From positions 1-28,007 of the forward strand of contig JAYWGH010000027.1 in assembly GCA_043778375.1 (NCBI GenBank): a DNA stretch of 28,007 nt, given 5' to 3'. Shown in pieces: positions 18,661 to 28,007 of this stretch. A program made the translations under genes and the position numbers. This DNA comes from CAIVSN01 sp043778375. Its GTDB lineage: Bacteria > Patescibacteriota > Gracilibacteria > BD1-5 > UBA2023. The first letter of the stretch is position 1, and every line of letters begins with the position of its first letter. The notes under the pieces were generated by a model. That model saw only the letters and a program-made list of their open reading frames with translations. It was not told the DNA's origin and searched no databases.

Positions 18661-21600
18661 ATGAATACCCCAAGTTTTAAAGAGGATCATATCTCTCAAA
18701 TCCCAGCTCTCCAAGTCCTTCAAAATCTCGGATACATCTATCTCTCCCCAGAAGAGGCTCTCGTATTGCGGGGTGGAAAGACTACCAATATTTTGCTCGA
18801 GGATATCCTCAGGCGGCAACTCAGAGAGATTAACTCATTTCGAATATCTGCATGAAAGACAAATGCCCCCTCAGATTCGAATATCGAAGCGGGTATCCGT
18901 GCGCTTTCGGCTGTTCCATTTCAAGATGGATACATGAGTGCGAGTGAATATATTTATAACCTTATCACTCTCGGGAAATCACTAGAGCAGAGTACTGACT
19001 GAGATAGGAGCAGTTTCAATCTCCGGTATATAGACTGGGAAAATCCAGAAAATAATATATTCCATGTGACAGAAGAATTCTCAGTTATGCGAACAGGGAG
19101 AAAAGATCACTACATACCTGATCTGGTACTTTTTGTGAATGGAATTCCGATATCAGTTATCGAATGCAAACGCCCAGATATGAAAGAGCCTCTTGAGCAG
19201 GCTATTTCCCAACATCTCCGCAATCAACAGGAGGATGGGATTCGCAGCTTATATGTATATGCACAAAGTCTTCTCTCTATAGCAACAAATCAGGCAAAAT
19301 ATGCGACTGTAGCTACCCCAGAAAAATTTTGGGCTGAGTGGCATGAAAAGTTTGAGAATCTCGAAGACGAAAAGACCTTTATAGACAGACTTACGGCCTT
19401 GCGTAATACTCCTCTTTATGAAGAGAAAAAGCAAAGGCTGTTTGTAGATTGATATAGGGATGTACGGCCATACTTTGATGAACTTGAGAAAACTCTGATC
19501 CTCCCGACGGTACAAGATGCTTGCATTATGGCTCTCTGTGATCCAAAACGCCTCCTTGATCTTATTTTTGGATTTATAATCTATGAGAATAATGAAAAGA
19601 AAATTGCCAGGTATCAACAGTTCTTCTCAATAAAGAAAACTATACGAAGAATCCGGTATATAGACGGTGGCAAAAGAAAGGGGGGCGTTATATGGCATAC
19701 ACAAGGATCGGGTAAATCACTCACCATGGTGATGCTCGCCCAGGCTATCGGCTGAGAAAGAGGGGTAAAGAACCCGAAAATTATTCTTGTCACAGACAGA
19801 ACCGATCTCGACAAACAAATCTCTGAGACATTTTTGAAGTGTGGACGCTCTGTAAATAGAGCTTCAACGGGACAAAATCTAGTAGAGCTACTGGCATCAA
19901 AAAGTGATGCTGTGGTAACAACCTTGATCCATAAATTTGAAGCCGCTGTACGAAAAATAAAGACTCCACTTACTTCACATGATATCTTTGTGCTCATAGA
20001 TGAGGGACATCGAACACAGGGCGGGAACTTTCACGTCCAGATGCAAAGAACTCTCCCAAATGCTTGTTTTATAGCTATGACTGGAACTCCTCTTATGAAG
20101 AAGGAGAAAAGTACAGCATTAAAGTTTGGGGGTATTATTGACGCGTATACTGTAGATCAGGCTGTTGCTGATGGGGCGGTCGTACCACTTTTGTATGAGT
20201 GACGCGATGCAGTGCAATCAGTCAATGAAAATGTTATAGATCGTTATTTTGAAATGATTTCAGAAACTCTATCGGATCGCGAAAGAGCCGACCTCAAGAA
20301 AAAATTTAGTCGAGCGAATCAACTCAATATTGCTGAGCAGAAAATTTATACGAATGCTTGGGATATCAGTCGACACTATAGAGATAACTGGCAAGGTACT
20401 CCACTTAAGGGGCAGCTCGTTTGTCAGAACAAGGAAGCAGCAATAAAATACAAAAATATTCTCGACGAGATCGGTATTATAACATCAGAGGTGGTAATTT
20501 CTGCTCCGGATGATCGCGAGGGCGAAGATGATGCTTTTACAAAATCGGACAATACAGTAAAACGGTTTTGGGATAAAATGATGGATGAACACGGTACTCC
20601 AAAGAAATACGAAGAAAATATCATTGCCCGATTTAAAAACCAGAAAGATCCAGAAATTATTATCGTTGTCGATAAACTCCTTACTGGATTTGATGTACCA
20701 AAAAACACTGTCCTCTATATCACTAGAAGTCTCAAAGCACATACCTTACTTCAGGCTATCGCTCGGGTAAATCGTCTTTACCCTGACAAGGATTTTGGGT
20801 ATATTATTGACTACTATGGGATTATTGGGGAGCTCGATAGCGCTTTAGAAGTATATTCCTCTTTTGAGGGATTTGATGCAGAAGATCTCAAAGGTACTAT
20901 GGAAAACATAGATACTGAAATTATATCTCTCAAACAAAAGCATTCTGAAGTTTGGGATATTTTCAAAGAACTCCCAAACAAACGCGATCTTGAAAGTTTT
21001 GAGCGCCTTTTGAGCGATCAACAAATACGAGATATGTACTATGGAAAACTTTCAAATTTTGCAAAAACTCTAAAGATTGCACTTTCATCATTGAAATTTC
21101 ATAAAGAAACTGATCCGAAAATGGTTGAAAGGTATAAAGAAGATCTCAATACATTTACAAAACTTCGACAATCAGTAGCGGCGCGATATTCAGACGAAGT
21201 GGACTATAGGAAATATGAAGGACAAATCCAGAAGCTTATCGATACTCATATTTCTAGTGACGAGGTGAAGCCTATTACCGAGTTAGTAAATATTTTTGAT
21301 AGAAATAAGTTTCAAGCAGAGGTAGAAAAAACTATATGAGAGGCGGCAAAAGCTGATACTATTGCTTCTAGAACGGCAAAACATATAGAAGAGAAGATGG
21401 AGGAAGATCCGTCTTTTTATAAGAAGTTCTCCCAGATGCTTGCGGATACTATTCGTGAGTATAGAGATCAAAGAATGTCGGAAACTGAATATTTAAAGCG
21501 AGTTAAGGCGCTCATGGAAGATGTATTGAAACATCAAGATAGTAGTATTCCTGAAGAGATTCGGGAGAATGAACTTGCAAAAGCTATTTATGGGATACTT

Positions 21601-21867
21601 TCTGAATTTATTAAAGAAAAAAGTGGGGATACCTCATTGCTTGCAAATATTATCTTGAAAACTTCGATTCAGTTTGAGTCTATTATTAAATCGAATATCA
21701 TTGTCGATTGGATTAGCAAGACTGATATTATCGGAAGAATGAAGATAGAAATATCGGATATTATCTTTGATGAACTCAAAGTAGGTCGAGGAATGGAGCT
21801 TTCCTTTGCTGATATAGATTCCTTTACCGAAAAAGTTGTATGAATTGCCAAAGTACAGTGCAAATAG
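18661..21867 (+). CDS. hsdR: Type I restriction enzyme endonuclease/translocase subunit HsdR
   Basis: 1068-residue HsdR, the ATP-driven translocase and nuclease of the type I complex. The N-terminal PD-(D/E)xK nuclease shows Asp154 and ECK at 168-170 (VIECKRPD). The SF2 motor has Walker A TQGSGKS (347-353), motif II DEGH (447-450), motif III MTGTP, motif V LLTGFDVP and motif VI ARVNRLYPDKDFGYIIDY. The C-terminal region is helical, as expected for contact with M2S. Seven UGA codons (18853, 19000, 19450, 19753, 20200, 21337, 21841) encode Gly. The last lies in an ATGA overlap with the next gene, so the protein ends eight residues later at TAG 21865-21867. The ATG at 18661 gives the NTPSFKEDHISQIPALQVL opening typical of this family. 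Confidence 0.95.
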
Positions 21868-22565
21868 GGACTGAGAAAGTTCTATACGGATCTAGGGAAA
21901 TATCATTTTTCTTTAGGAGTGAGGAGCGAAAAGCTATGCGTATAACGGTAACTCCAGAGCTCTCTGTTTTTGTTGTAGCTCCTTTGAGTGTAGAGATGGA
22001 TCTTGTATACGAGAGAATTCTGAAGCGTGGATCGTGGATTCTAAAACAACTTGAGTATTTCTCTTCATTTCATCCGAGAAAAACTGAGCGTCGATATAAA
22101 TCTTGAGAAACTCACCTCTATCTTGGTCGTGAATATATACTTGATATAATTGTTTCAACTGAGAAGGAGTCAGTGAAAATAAAAGGTAAATATATTGTTG
22201 TTACCTGTAAAAATCATGAAAAAGCTGAGACTTTAATGAATGCTTGGTACTCAAACAATGCTAAGGAGAAAATTGATCCACTTTTTTGGGATTTAGTTGA
22301 GAAATTTAAAAAATATTGAGTTTCCCCAACGGAATTGACCTTACGAAAAATGAAGTGTCGCTGGTGAAGCTGTTCAAAGAATGGGAAAATAACTCTTAAC
22401 TCTACACTTATTCAGGCTCCAAAAGGGTGCATCGAGTATGTTATCACTCACGAACTTTGTCATTTAATTCATTTTGACCATACAAAGAAATTTTATGAAC
22501 TACAAACAAAAGTTCTACCAAGCTGGGAGAAGTGGAAAGAAAAGTTAGAAAAACTTCTGGCTTAA
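21840..22565 (+). CDS. YgjP/DUF45-family zinc metallopeptidase-like protein
   Basis: 241-residue protein of the YgjP-like (DUF45) metal-dependent hydrolase family. The N-terminal half has the typical RKAMRITVTPELSVFVVAP pattern and LKRGSWILKQ. The core has RWGSCS (174-179) with Trp175 and Gly176, the latter encoded by UGA. The zinc-binding HELCH is at 204-208 (VITHELCHLIHFDHTKKFY), with the family's downstream DH element. Further UGA codons at 22104 and 22317 encode Gly. Such genes are very often found directly downstream of hsdR in type I RM loci, exactly as here; their cellular substrate is not established. The ATG lies inside the hsdR end (28-nt overlap), so translation is coupled. Confidence 0.92.
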
Positions 22566-22850
22566 AGCTGGCCTAATGCCTTTCAGGAAACTTAGCTATT
22601 AAATATAGTAAAAGTCTTTTATTTTCTGATCCTCCTAATTTATTGATGTGTAACGCTGGATGACTTTTTATGTGTAAGAAACATAGAAAAGTTATTCAAG
22701 AGTACAAAAAAGTAATCAATGATTATTGAGGATCCCCTTTGTAGAGGAAAAAATCGATTACTTTTTTAAAGGAGATTAAAGTTTAAAGTAATCAAATACA
22801 TCATTTTGGGAATTAATTGAGTACGTAAAATCTGTTTACAATACTGCCTT
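22566..22850 (+). other. Gene-free region downstream of the RM island
   Basis: AT-rich and without a convincing gene. It contains an inverted repeat listed separately and a 32-codon frame with Cys residues (22646-22744, under code 25) that lacks any supporting signal. It separates the plus-strand island from the minus-strand tRNA gene, so both transcripts converge here. Confidence 0.5.
22706..22767. repeat. 12-bp inverted repeat with A/T tracts, possible bidirectional terminator
   Basis: AAAAAAGTAATC (22706-22717) and GATTACTTTTTT (22756-22767) are perfect inverted copies 38 nt apart; a further copy of AAAGTAATC is at 22785-22793. On either strand the stem ends in a run of T, as in an intrinsic terminator, though the loop is long. 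It lies between the convergent island and tRNA transcripts. Confidence 0.5.
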
Positions 22851-22867
22851 GGTTCGGCGGGGTTCTT
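22851..22867 (-). repeat. Partial copy of the tRNA-Lys 3' end (copy 1)
   Basis: These 17 nt (GGTTCGGCGGGGTTCTT on the plus strand) are identical to 23025-23041. The first 15 are identical to 23235-23249, the acceptor and T-arm 3' side of the tRNA-Lys gene. No other tRNA parts surround it. Confidence 0.7.
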
Positions 22868-22901
22868 CCTCGCCACTTCCGTGTCTCGGACGCGCTCAGC
22901 C

Positions 22902-22923
22902 AGACGACCAATCGTGGTCGTCT
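22902..22923. repeat. Hairpin, 9-bp stem
   Basis: AGACGACCA and TGGTCGTCT form a perfect 9-bp stem with loop ATCG. No T run follows, so it is not a standard terminator. It lies in the middle of the first tRNA-3'-end module. Confidence 0.55.
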
Positions 22924-22983
22924 TATAGTCTACGACAATGCTTCGCGTTCTCACCCCACCTCCGAAAACCCTCATGAAAAAAT

Positions 22984-23012
22984 AAACCCCCTCCTGACGG
23001 AAGGGGTTTTTT
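22984..23012. terminator. Strong bidirectional-looking intrinsic terminator
   Basis: AAACCCC pairs with GGGGTTT, then after one mismatch TCC with GGA around loop TGAC. The plus strand continues with six T (23007-23012); the minus strand continues with TTTATTTTTT. It can stop the convergent transcripts from both sides. Confidence 0.8.
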
Positions 23013-23018
23013 GTCTTC

Positions 23019-23039
23019 ATGGTGGGTTCGGCGGGGTTC
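23019..23039 (-). repeat. Partial copy of the tRNA-Lys 3' end including encoded CCA (copy 2)
   Basis: Twenty-one nucleotides identical to 23229-23249, exactly 210 nt away. On the minus strand they give the T-arm 3' side, the acceptor strand CGAACCC, discriminator A and CCA. The rest of the tRNA is absent. A terminator follows on the minus strand, as it does after the real tRNA. Confidence 0.8.
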
Positions 23040-23064
23040 TTTTTTCTCAGTGTTGCACTGCTCT

Positions 23065-23080
23065 GCGAGCATATGCTCGC
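23065..23080. repeat. 16-nt perfect palindrome
   Basis: GCGAGCATATGCTCGC is its own reverse complement. It could be a dimeric protein-binding site or the tip of a stem. It lies between the second partial tRNA copy and the hairpin at 23101. Confidence 0.6.
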
Positions 23081-23100
23081 TTCGAAAAACGCTTTGCCAC

Positions 23101-23124
23101 AATAAGCCACTTTAGTGGCTTATT
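23101..23124. repeat. Hairpin, 10-bp stem
   Basis: AATAAGCCAC and GTGGCTTATT pair perfectly around loop TTTA. The stem ends are A/T-rich but no long T run follows, so terminator function is uncertain. Confidence 0.6.
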
Positions 23125-23190
23125 CCCTGATCTCGCAGGCTCGACCGTGTGGCTGCAGTTTCGAACCCCTCATCAAAATCTCACTTTAAA

Positions 23191-23217
23191 CACATAAAAA
23201 CCCACTTTCGTGGGTTT
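23191..23217 (-). terminator. Intrinsic terminator of the tRNA-Lys gene
   Basis: On the minus strand AAACCCAC and GTGGGTTT form an 8-bp stem with loop GAAA, followed by TTATGTG, giving a T-rich tail of GGGTTTTTATGTG. It begins 13 nt after the encoded CCA of the tRNA. Confidence 0.8.
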
Positions 23218-23229
23218 ATTGTGTTCAAA

Positions 23230-23305
23230 TGGTGGGTTCGGCGGGGTTCGAACCCGCGACCTTGGCCTTAAAAGGGCCCTGCTCTACCTACTGAGCTACG
23301 AACCC
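23230..23305 (-). tRNA. tRNA-Lys(UUU) with encoded CCA
   Basis: Seventy-six nucleotides fold into a full cloverleaf on the minus strand. The acceptor stem GGGTTCG pairs with CGAACCC, followed by discriminator A and an encoded CCA. The D arm is GCTC...GAGC with loop AGTAGGTA. The anticodon stem GGGCC/GGCCA (one G-A at its outer end) holds loop CTTTTAA with anticodon TTT, which reads Lys. The T arm is GCGGG-TTCGAAC-CCCGC. A terminator follows at once. Part of the 3' end is repeated twice downstream on the same strand. Confidence 0.97.
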
Positions 23306-23481
23306 GAGTACTTGCGAGCAAGATATCGGGGCTCCAAAACTTGAGAGCTTTGGTAACTCGCGCATTGTAGACAAAGCCTTGCCATTGTCGAATTATTTTC
23401 CTACAAAAATTCCCCTTCGTTTCCTTGCTTTGCCCTACAAATATGATACTATCTTGCAAAGTAGTGCTCCTCCTCTATTAC
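23306..23481 (+). promoter_or_regulatory. Divergent intergenic region between tRNA-Lys and the surface-protein gene
   Basis: No gene. It should contain promoters for both directions. A TATGATACT string (23442-23450) matches the one before the pilT-like gene and is a candidate -10 about 32-40 nt before the ATG at 23482. No good -35 or Shine-Dalgarno was found. CTTGCGAGCAAG at 23312-23323 is a small near-palindrome next to the tRNA 5' end. Confidence 0.3.
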
Positions 23482-26400
23482 ATGCCAAAAACTCGCCTCC
23501 GCGATCGCCTTCAGAAGTGGCTATCCTCACTCCTGATTTTTGTCATATTTGCGAGTCAGACGATCCACATCCCACTTGGTGTCCCAGACACACTCGCGGC
23601 AGGCAGTACGAGCCCGAGTCTCGTCTCGATCATCGTCTCTGAGAGCACCAACTCAGGATCTATGAAGTCTCGGATCAAGAGGTACGCCTCGGATATACAG
23701 GGAGCGATGACAAATACGCGAGTCACTATTATTGAGGTTCCCGAAAACGCAGCTCCTCCTGCGATAGCTGCCGCAAATGAGCGACTCTACTATCAGGGAG
23801 ATGGAGATGGGATCAGTCGTCTCGTCGGTACAGTCCTGATCGGCAAGCTTCCGATCCCAGTCGTTCACAAGGGGGTGAAGACCTTTTTGAGTATCTACCC
23901 ATATACGGACTTTGACGATAAGGTATTTGTTTTTGATGCCGCAAAGGGTTACTACGACAGTGTGAGCACTCCCGTCACTCGAGATACGCCCGAGATATGG
24001 CACGGAGTAATCCAGCCCAATACTGGATCAGCGGAGGGAGATGCTGCCAAGCTCGGAGAATTCCTCGATAAGACACACGCCTACTACACCAAGAGCGGGG
24101 CTTTTAGTGAGACGAGTGCTGAGCCCTCTGTGATCTACCTCGATCTCCTGCATGATCAGGCAGCGACCAAACCACAGGACTTTAAGGCCTACAATCTCTA
24201 CATCCGCACGCTCGAGGACCTGAGCTACAATAGATATAACAAATACCTCGCAAAGCAGCTCTATAGTACCTACCAGTCATTTCAGGATCCACTCGCAGAT
24301 ACCAATCCTGAGGAGCTCGCAGCACTCGGGGTAAAAATTCCTGACATACAGAGTATGGATTTTGCGTCCGTGCCTGATATCCAGACTCGTACAGCGATCC
24401 TCAAAACCGTGAAGCAATTCTTTGAAATCTTCAACGACAAATACATCGGTGATATCCTCAAGTTTGTAAACAATACAGGACGCTACGGTGACGGCAAGAA
24501 TACTCGAGTAGATATAGCACCAGTCCTCATATCCAAGAGAGATGAGTTCATGAAGCGAGTGCTCAAAGATGGGAATACGACTGTAGAGGGGATGATCGAC
24601 GAAGTCGTCAAGTCAGGACTCGCACGAGATGTCCTCATTCCTATTAATGTTTCAATAGTGAATGCGGGAATGGGGAATAGAGGTAGTTCACAGAACTTTA
24701 ATCCGTATGTAACTGCTCCAAACTACAATAATTACTATTATGGACAGAGTGCCACTGGTATTAACAGCGCTCGAGATTGTTCGATCGTGCGTGGTACTAC
24801 TCTCAAGGTCGAGGCAAACCGTGGGTATGATACATCGACTATTCAGGGGGACGCAGGGATTCTCTCTGCAAATCCTGCACTCTGTTTTTCGGGAGAAAGT
24901 GCGAACACTCTCGATTTTTGGGGAGGGAACTCGGGTCTCAGTCTCAAGACTACAGATCTCACTCCTGGAGAGATTGCTCGGCTCTCGACCGCTACGAGTC
25001 CTGCGGACTTTGTGGGATTTGAAGGGCGACTCGGTACAAAGTTTTCACTCCCCGGGAATAGATATAAGGACTATGTACTCCCAACTCTTAATCTGCGAGG
25101 GCAAAATGAAACGAGTCTCCCAGTATCGAGTCCTGCGGATTGTCTAAATGAAAATTTCATAGCTGATCCGTATACCTACACCGAGCCTGAAGAAGAGTTT
25201 CGAGCGCCAAGAATTTTTTATCATCCAGCCTCTACCCGAGGAACCGCATTTGCCTGTGTGATGCGCGACTCAAATGGAGCCCTCGGGCACAAGACTCTCA
25301 CTGAGCGAGCAGCTCCTGTGTTTGCACAGGTGATGGACCCAGGATTTAGACCGCCTGCTTGTACCATCTATGAGGTAACACTCGAGGGGAGGCCGACAAA
25401 GACCGTTGGTGCCCTTTGTACCGAGACTACAGGGAGTGGAGAGGATGCGCAGACGAGCACTTATGGCATAACCTACAAGTACAGTTATAAAAAAGTACCA
25501 TCCTACATCGAGCACAAGTCTCCAAACAGCGAGGAGTACGGAGCGGCGCTCAAGGCGATGACGACTCCATCGCTTGCGAGTGACCGAGATCGATACATAG
25601 ATTTTCTCACACCCGCGGGTACGGTCGCCAAGATCGAGTATCCAAATTTTTACCGCATGACCTGGGGAGATACTGAAAATCTCACTCCAGATATGGTACG
25701 CGCTCGTATAAAAGAAGTTCTCGACGCCAAGACCAAAGAGATTTCAGCGCTTATCACTGCCAATAATCCTGCAGGACTCACAGGGGCCAAGCTCATAGAG
25801 TACAATGAGCTCAAGCGCGGGGACTATCCTGGCGAGGGAGTTGATCTCTACACGCGTCTTGCGAGCGCCGGCAACGCACTCTCTACTCTGGTGGATACTA
25901 TCCTCTGGTATAACGAGTCAAACGCTACCAACAAGTATGCCTTTGTCCTCGAGAACTATCTCGATCGCGATGGGAATCGTGACTACCCACTCTCTGGGAT
26001 GAAAAAAGACTATGAGCTCGCGTATATTGGGGGGAACGGTGACGCGCAAAATATGTATGTCAAAGTCGATCCAGAGGCAAAAGTAGCGCCTCCAAAAGAG
26101 ATCACGGATATCCAGGCGGAGTACGGCTCACTCACGAATCTCCTGGCGGGATCAAATATTACTTCCTATGGTGGCGAAGGGGCCCAGTTCAAGTGTGGGC
26201 CTCCAGAAGGAGTACCTATTTGGCAGTGGCTTCCTGCTGTATTTTGCTGGCTCGGTACCATACTCCCACCGACTATCGGAGCAGGTTCATGTGGAAACCA
26301 AACCCTCGGAGCCAAGTCGGCAGCAGATGCTCAGTTTTTTACGAGTCAGACAGGTGCGGATGGTAAGCCTGATTGGCAGGCAGATCGTAATAATAATGGT

Positions 26401-28007
26401 ATCCTCGATGGATACGAGTGGGTAAAAGACGGTAAACTCCTCCTCACTGCGAGCCCAAAACGACTTGGATACCTCGCTACTACCAAGCTTGAGGCCACTC
26501 TCATCAAGAATGACCGTACACTCGCTTTTGACTCATACAATCAAGTACAGTTTGACGTAAAACGTATCATCCTCAAGGCGGGACAAATCCTTCCAGCGTC
26601 GAGCACTGGCGGCCTTTTGGACCAAACTCCTCTCGCAACGGACAGAGTTGTCTATGCTCGCGGAGCTACTGGGGAGAATGGTTCTATCGATACCCTTAAA
26701 CGCTACCTCACATTTACTCCGCTCGCAGTCCGTGCCGAAAACGGAGTTGCTGGCTACACACTCGGGTCAAAGAGTAAGGACCTCGATGTATTCCTCGAGG
26801 CGAGTGTGAGTCCTCTCGATAAAAATAATTCTCCCGCATTCCTCAAGACCTCTGACGAGGCTCTCATCGAAATTCGTAACCAGGGTCTCAGGGTCACGCC
26901 TCTTACACAAATAGAGTGAGGAACGAGGGCGGACAGTACTTTTGACGCAGGAGTCGCACAGAATATTGTATACAGTTTTGCCGTTACCAAGGGCGATGGG
27001 GTCGCTCCTGAGATCGATACTACTGCCGTCAAGCGTCCGATCAATGTGACCCTCTATGATGATGTGGACGGTCGAGTGATCGAGTGACCAACCAAGATCA
27101 CCACTGACACCTACAAGTACAGTGGCGAGCTCCTCAAGCAAGCGGGGAGTTATCGGTTTGAGTTTACGGATGATACTGGCAGACTCGGAGTGAGTAGTCT
27201 CACGATTCTCCCTGCGCGAGCGGTGACAATTAACGCGATAGCGAGCTCAAGTATCTTTGTGAAGGGGCAAAAGAGTACTATCCTCGTACGAGCTGTGGAC
27301 GCTTTTGGAAATATCGCTCGCTGAAATGTACTCAAGTTTCAGGGGAAGATCGCTGGAGGCGGGTACTTTGCGAGTAACAGTGATACAAAACTCGAGAAAT
27401 CTACTATTGAGGGGACTACCTCGTTTGAGGTGAGCTCAAACTCTGGAGGTCAAACACACAAAGTTACCATTGAGGTCGATAATTGAGCAGGTCGAAAGCT
27501 CTCGACAGATATCAGTCTGGAGTCTATCGACGCTGCCAAGATCCGAGTGAGTGTAGATGATCGTGATAGGATCATCGCTGGAGGAGATAAGAAAAAAGTA
27601 TCTCTCGAGGTGACCACTACAAGTGGTGAGGTGCTCACGAAGTTTAGTGGAATAGCGTCCTTGGATTTCCCTCGGAACTCTGGATCTTTTTCACGAGCAT
27701 TTGTCCAAATACGAGATGGGAAAAATCTCGACCCTATCGAATTTACTCCGGGGACACTCGCGGTACAAAATGCGAGTATTGATGTCCAAATCCCAGGGAT
27801 ACGCGAGGTGACTGGGGGGACACTTACTATCCTCCCAAACGCTCCAATGCGAGTAGGACTTACCTCGGGAGTAGCAACCCTTGAGGCTCGTACCGGCAAC
27901 GAGACCGAGATCCTAGCTACCCTCTATGACCGATTTGGGAATCTCGCGTACAACCATCCATCTGGGATGACTGCGGCTTTTGCTATCCCAAGTGGATACG
28001 CAAAGTA
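23482..28007 (+). CDS. Giant secreted surface protein, 3' end cut by the window edge
   Basis: At least 1508 residues. The start MPKTRLRDRLQKW gives a signal peptide: basic N-region, hydrophobic core SSLLIFVIFASQTI (15-28) and a likely cleavage after DTLAA near residue 40. The next 900 or so residues match nothing I recognise and are rich in Tyr, Asn, Thr and Asp. An EF-hand-like calcium loop DRNNNGILDGYE is at 968-979, and a weaker one, DRDGNRDYPLSG, is earlier. From about 1147 the sequence turns into beta-rich, Ig-like repeats of bacterial adhesin/invasin type (VRAVDAFGNIARGN near 1270-1283, LYDRFGNLAYN near 1482). UGA codons (26917, 27085, 27322, 27484) occur only after codon 1145. A start 57 nt upstream is possible but would weaken the signal peptide. 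An adhesin or cell-wall-layer role in host attachment is inferred. Confidence 0.85.

Noticed and set aside
18619..18681. 20-codon leader peptide frame before hsdR (METRNYEK...)
   Set aside because: It overlaps the hsdR start by chance-level length, with no attenuator structure or start signal.
22646..22744. 32-codon frame (MCNAGGLFMCKKH...) under code 25
   Set aside because: Too short, no promoter or family match, and overlaps an inverted repeat; kept only as a remark in the gap entry.
22851..23039. Additional complete tRNA genes or a tmRNA
   Set aside because: Only the T-arm 3' side and acceptor strand are present in the copies; no D arm, anticodon arm or matching 5' acceptor strand was found.
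22766..23110. 114-residue minus-strand frame containing two KNPAEP repeats
   Set aside because: The repeats are translations of the partial tRNA-Lys 3' ends, and the frame runs through a terminator and hairpins; no start signal or family likeness.
23268..23459. 63-residue minus-strand frame running into tRNA-Lys
   Set aside because: Its last third is the tRNA gene itself, which is a solid cloverleaf; the rest has no recognisable features.

Overview
The window reads coherently only if UGA is translated as glycine (NCBI genetic code 25); TAA and TAG remain stops and TGG serves for Trp. In-frame UGA sits at invariant glycines: the first Gly of the PilT Walker A, the first Gly of FGQG in the class B PBP, RWGSCS of the YgjP-type peptidase, VPHG...FRG of HsdM, several DinD glycines, and the Gly just before the NNAG motif of an SDR. 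This code is known from Absconditabacteria (SR1) and Gracilibacteria (BD1-5), so the DNA most likely comes from one of these ultrasmall Patescibacteria/CPR lineages. Which one cannot be decided here. Every gene was reassembled across UGA, and no Shine-Dalgarno-like sequence was seen before the starts examined.

Layout. (1) 1-1679, minus strand: a probable operon of a YtxH-like coiled-coil protein, GrpE, a small four-helix membrane protein and a short-chain dehydrogenase cut by the left edge. (2) 1737-3962, plus: a divergent promoter and two unrecognised proteins (96 and 632 aa). (3) 4005-12527, plus, tightly packed with overlapping stops and starts: a PilT-like ATPase, a cyclic-nucleotide-binding/GAF-like protein, a VirD4/HerA-like P-loop ATPase, a shortened PriA-like protein without a Walker A, a class B penicillin-binding protein and an EamA-type transporter. 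(4) 12771-22565, plus, visibly more AT-rich and richer in UGA: a type I restriction-modification island. It holds a half-size HsdS, HsdM, a Bro-N antirepressor-like gene followed by a duplicated hsdM tail, DinD, a membrane-anchored unknown, a full HsdS, HsdR and a YgjP/DUF45 metallopeptidase. (5) 22566-23481: a non-coding segment with inverted repeats, terminators, two partial copies of a tRNA 3' end and a tRNA-Lys(UUU) gene on the minus strand. (6) 23482 to the right edge: a very large secreted surface protein, at least 1508 residues, with an EF-hand-like loop and Ig-like repeats.

How the genes work together. The middle block joins type IV pilus force generation (PilT), a candidate ligand-sensing partner, a DNA-pumping-type ATPase and septal or elongation peptidoglycan synthesis, all envelope-related. 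The island is a mobile defence locus with signs of recombination inside it: the duplicated hsdM end, two specificity genes, and accessory genes tied to DNA damage and phage repressor biology. The most unusual points are the hsdM-tail duplication behind the Bro-N gene, two ATGA junctions whose UGA is no longer a stop, the helicase-dead PriA relic, and repeated tRNA-Lys 3'-end modules.
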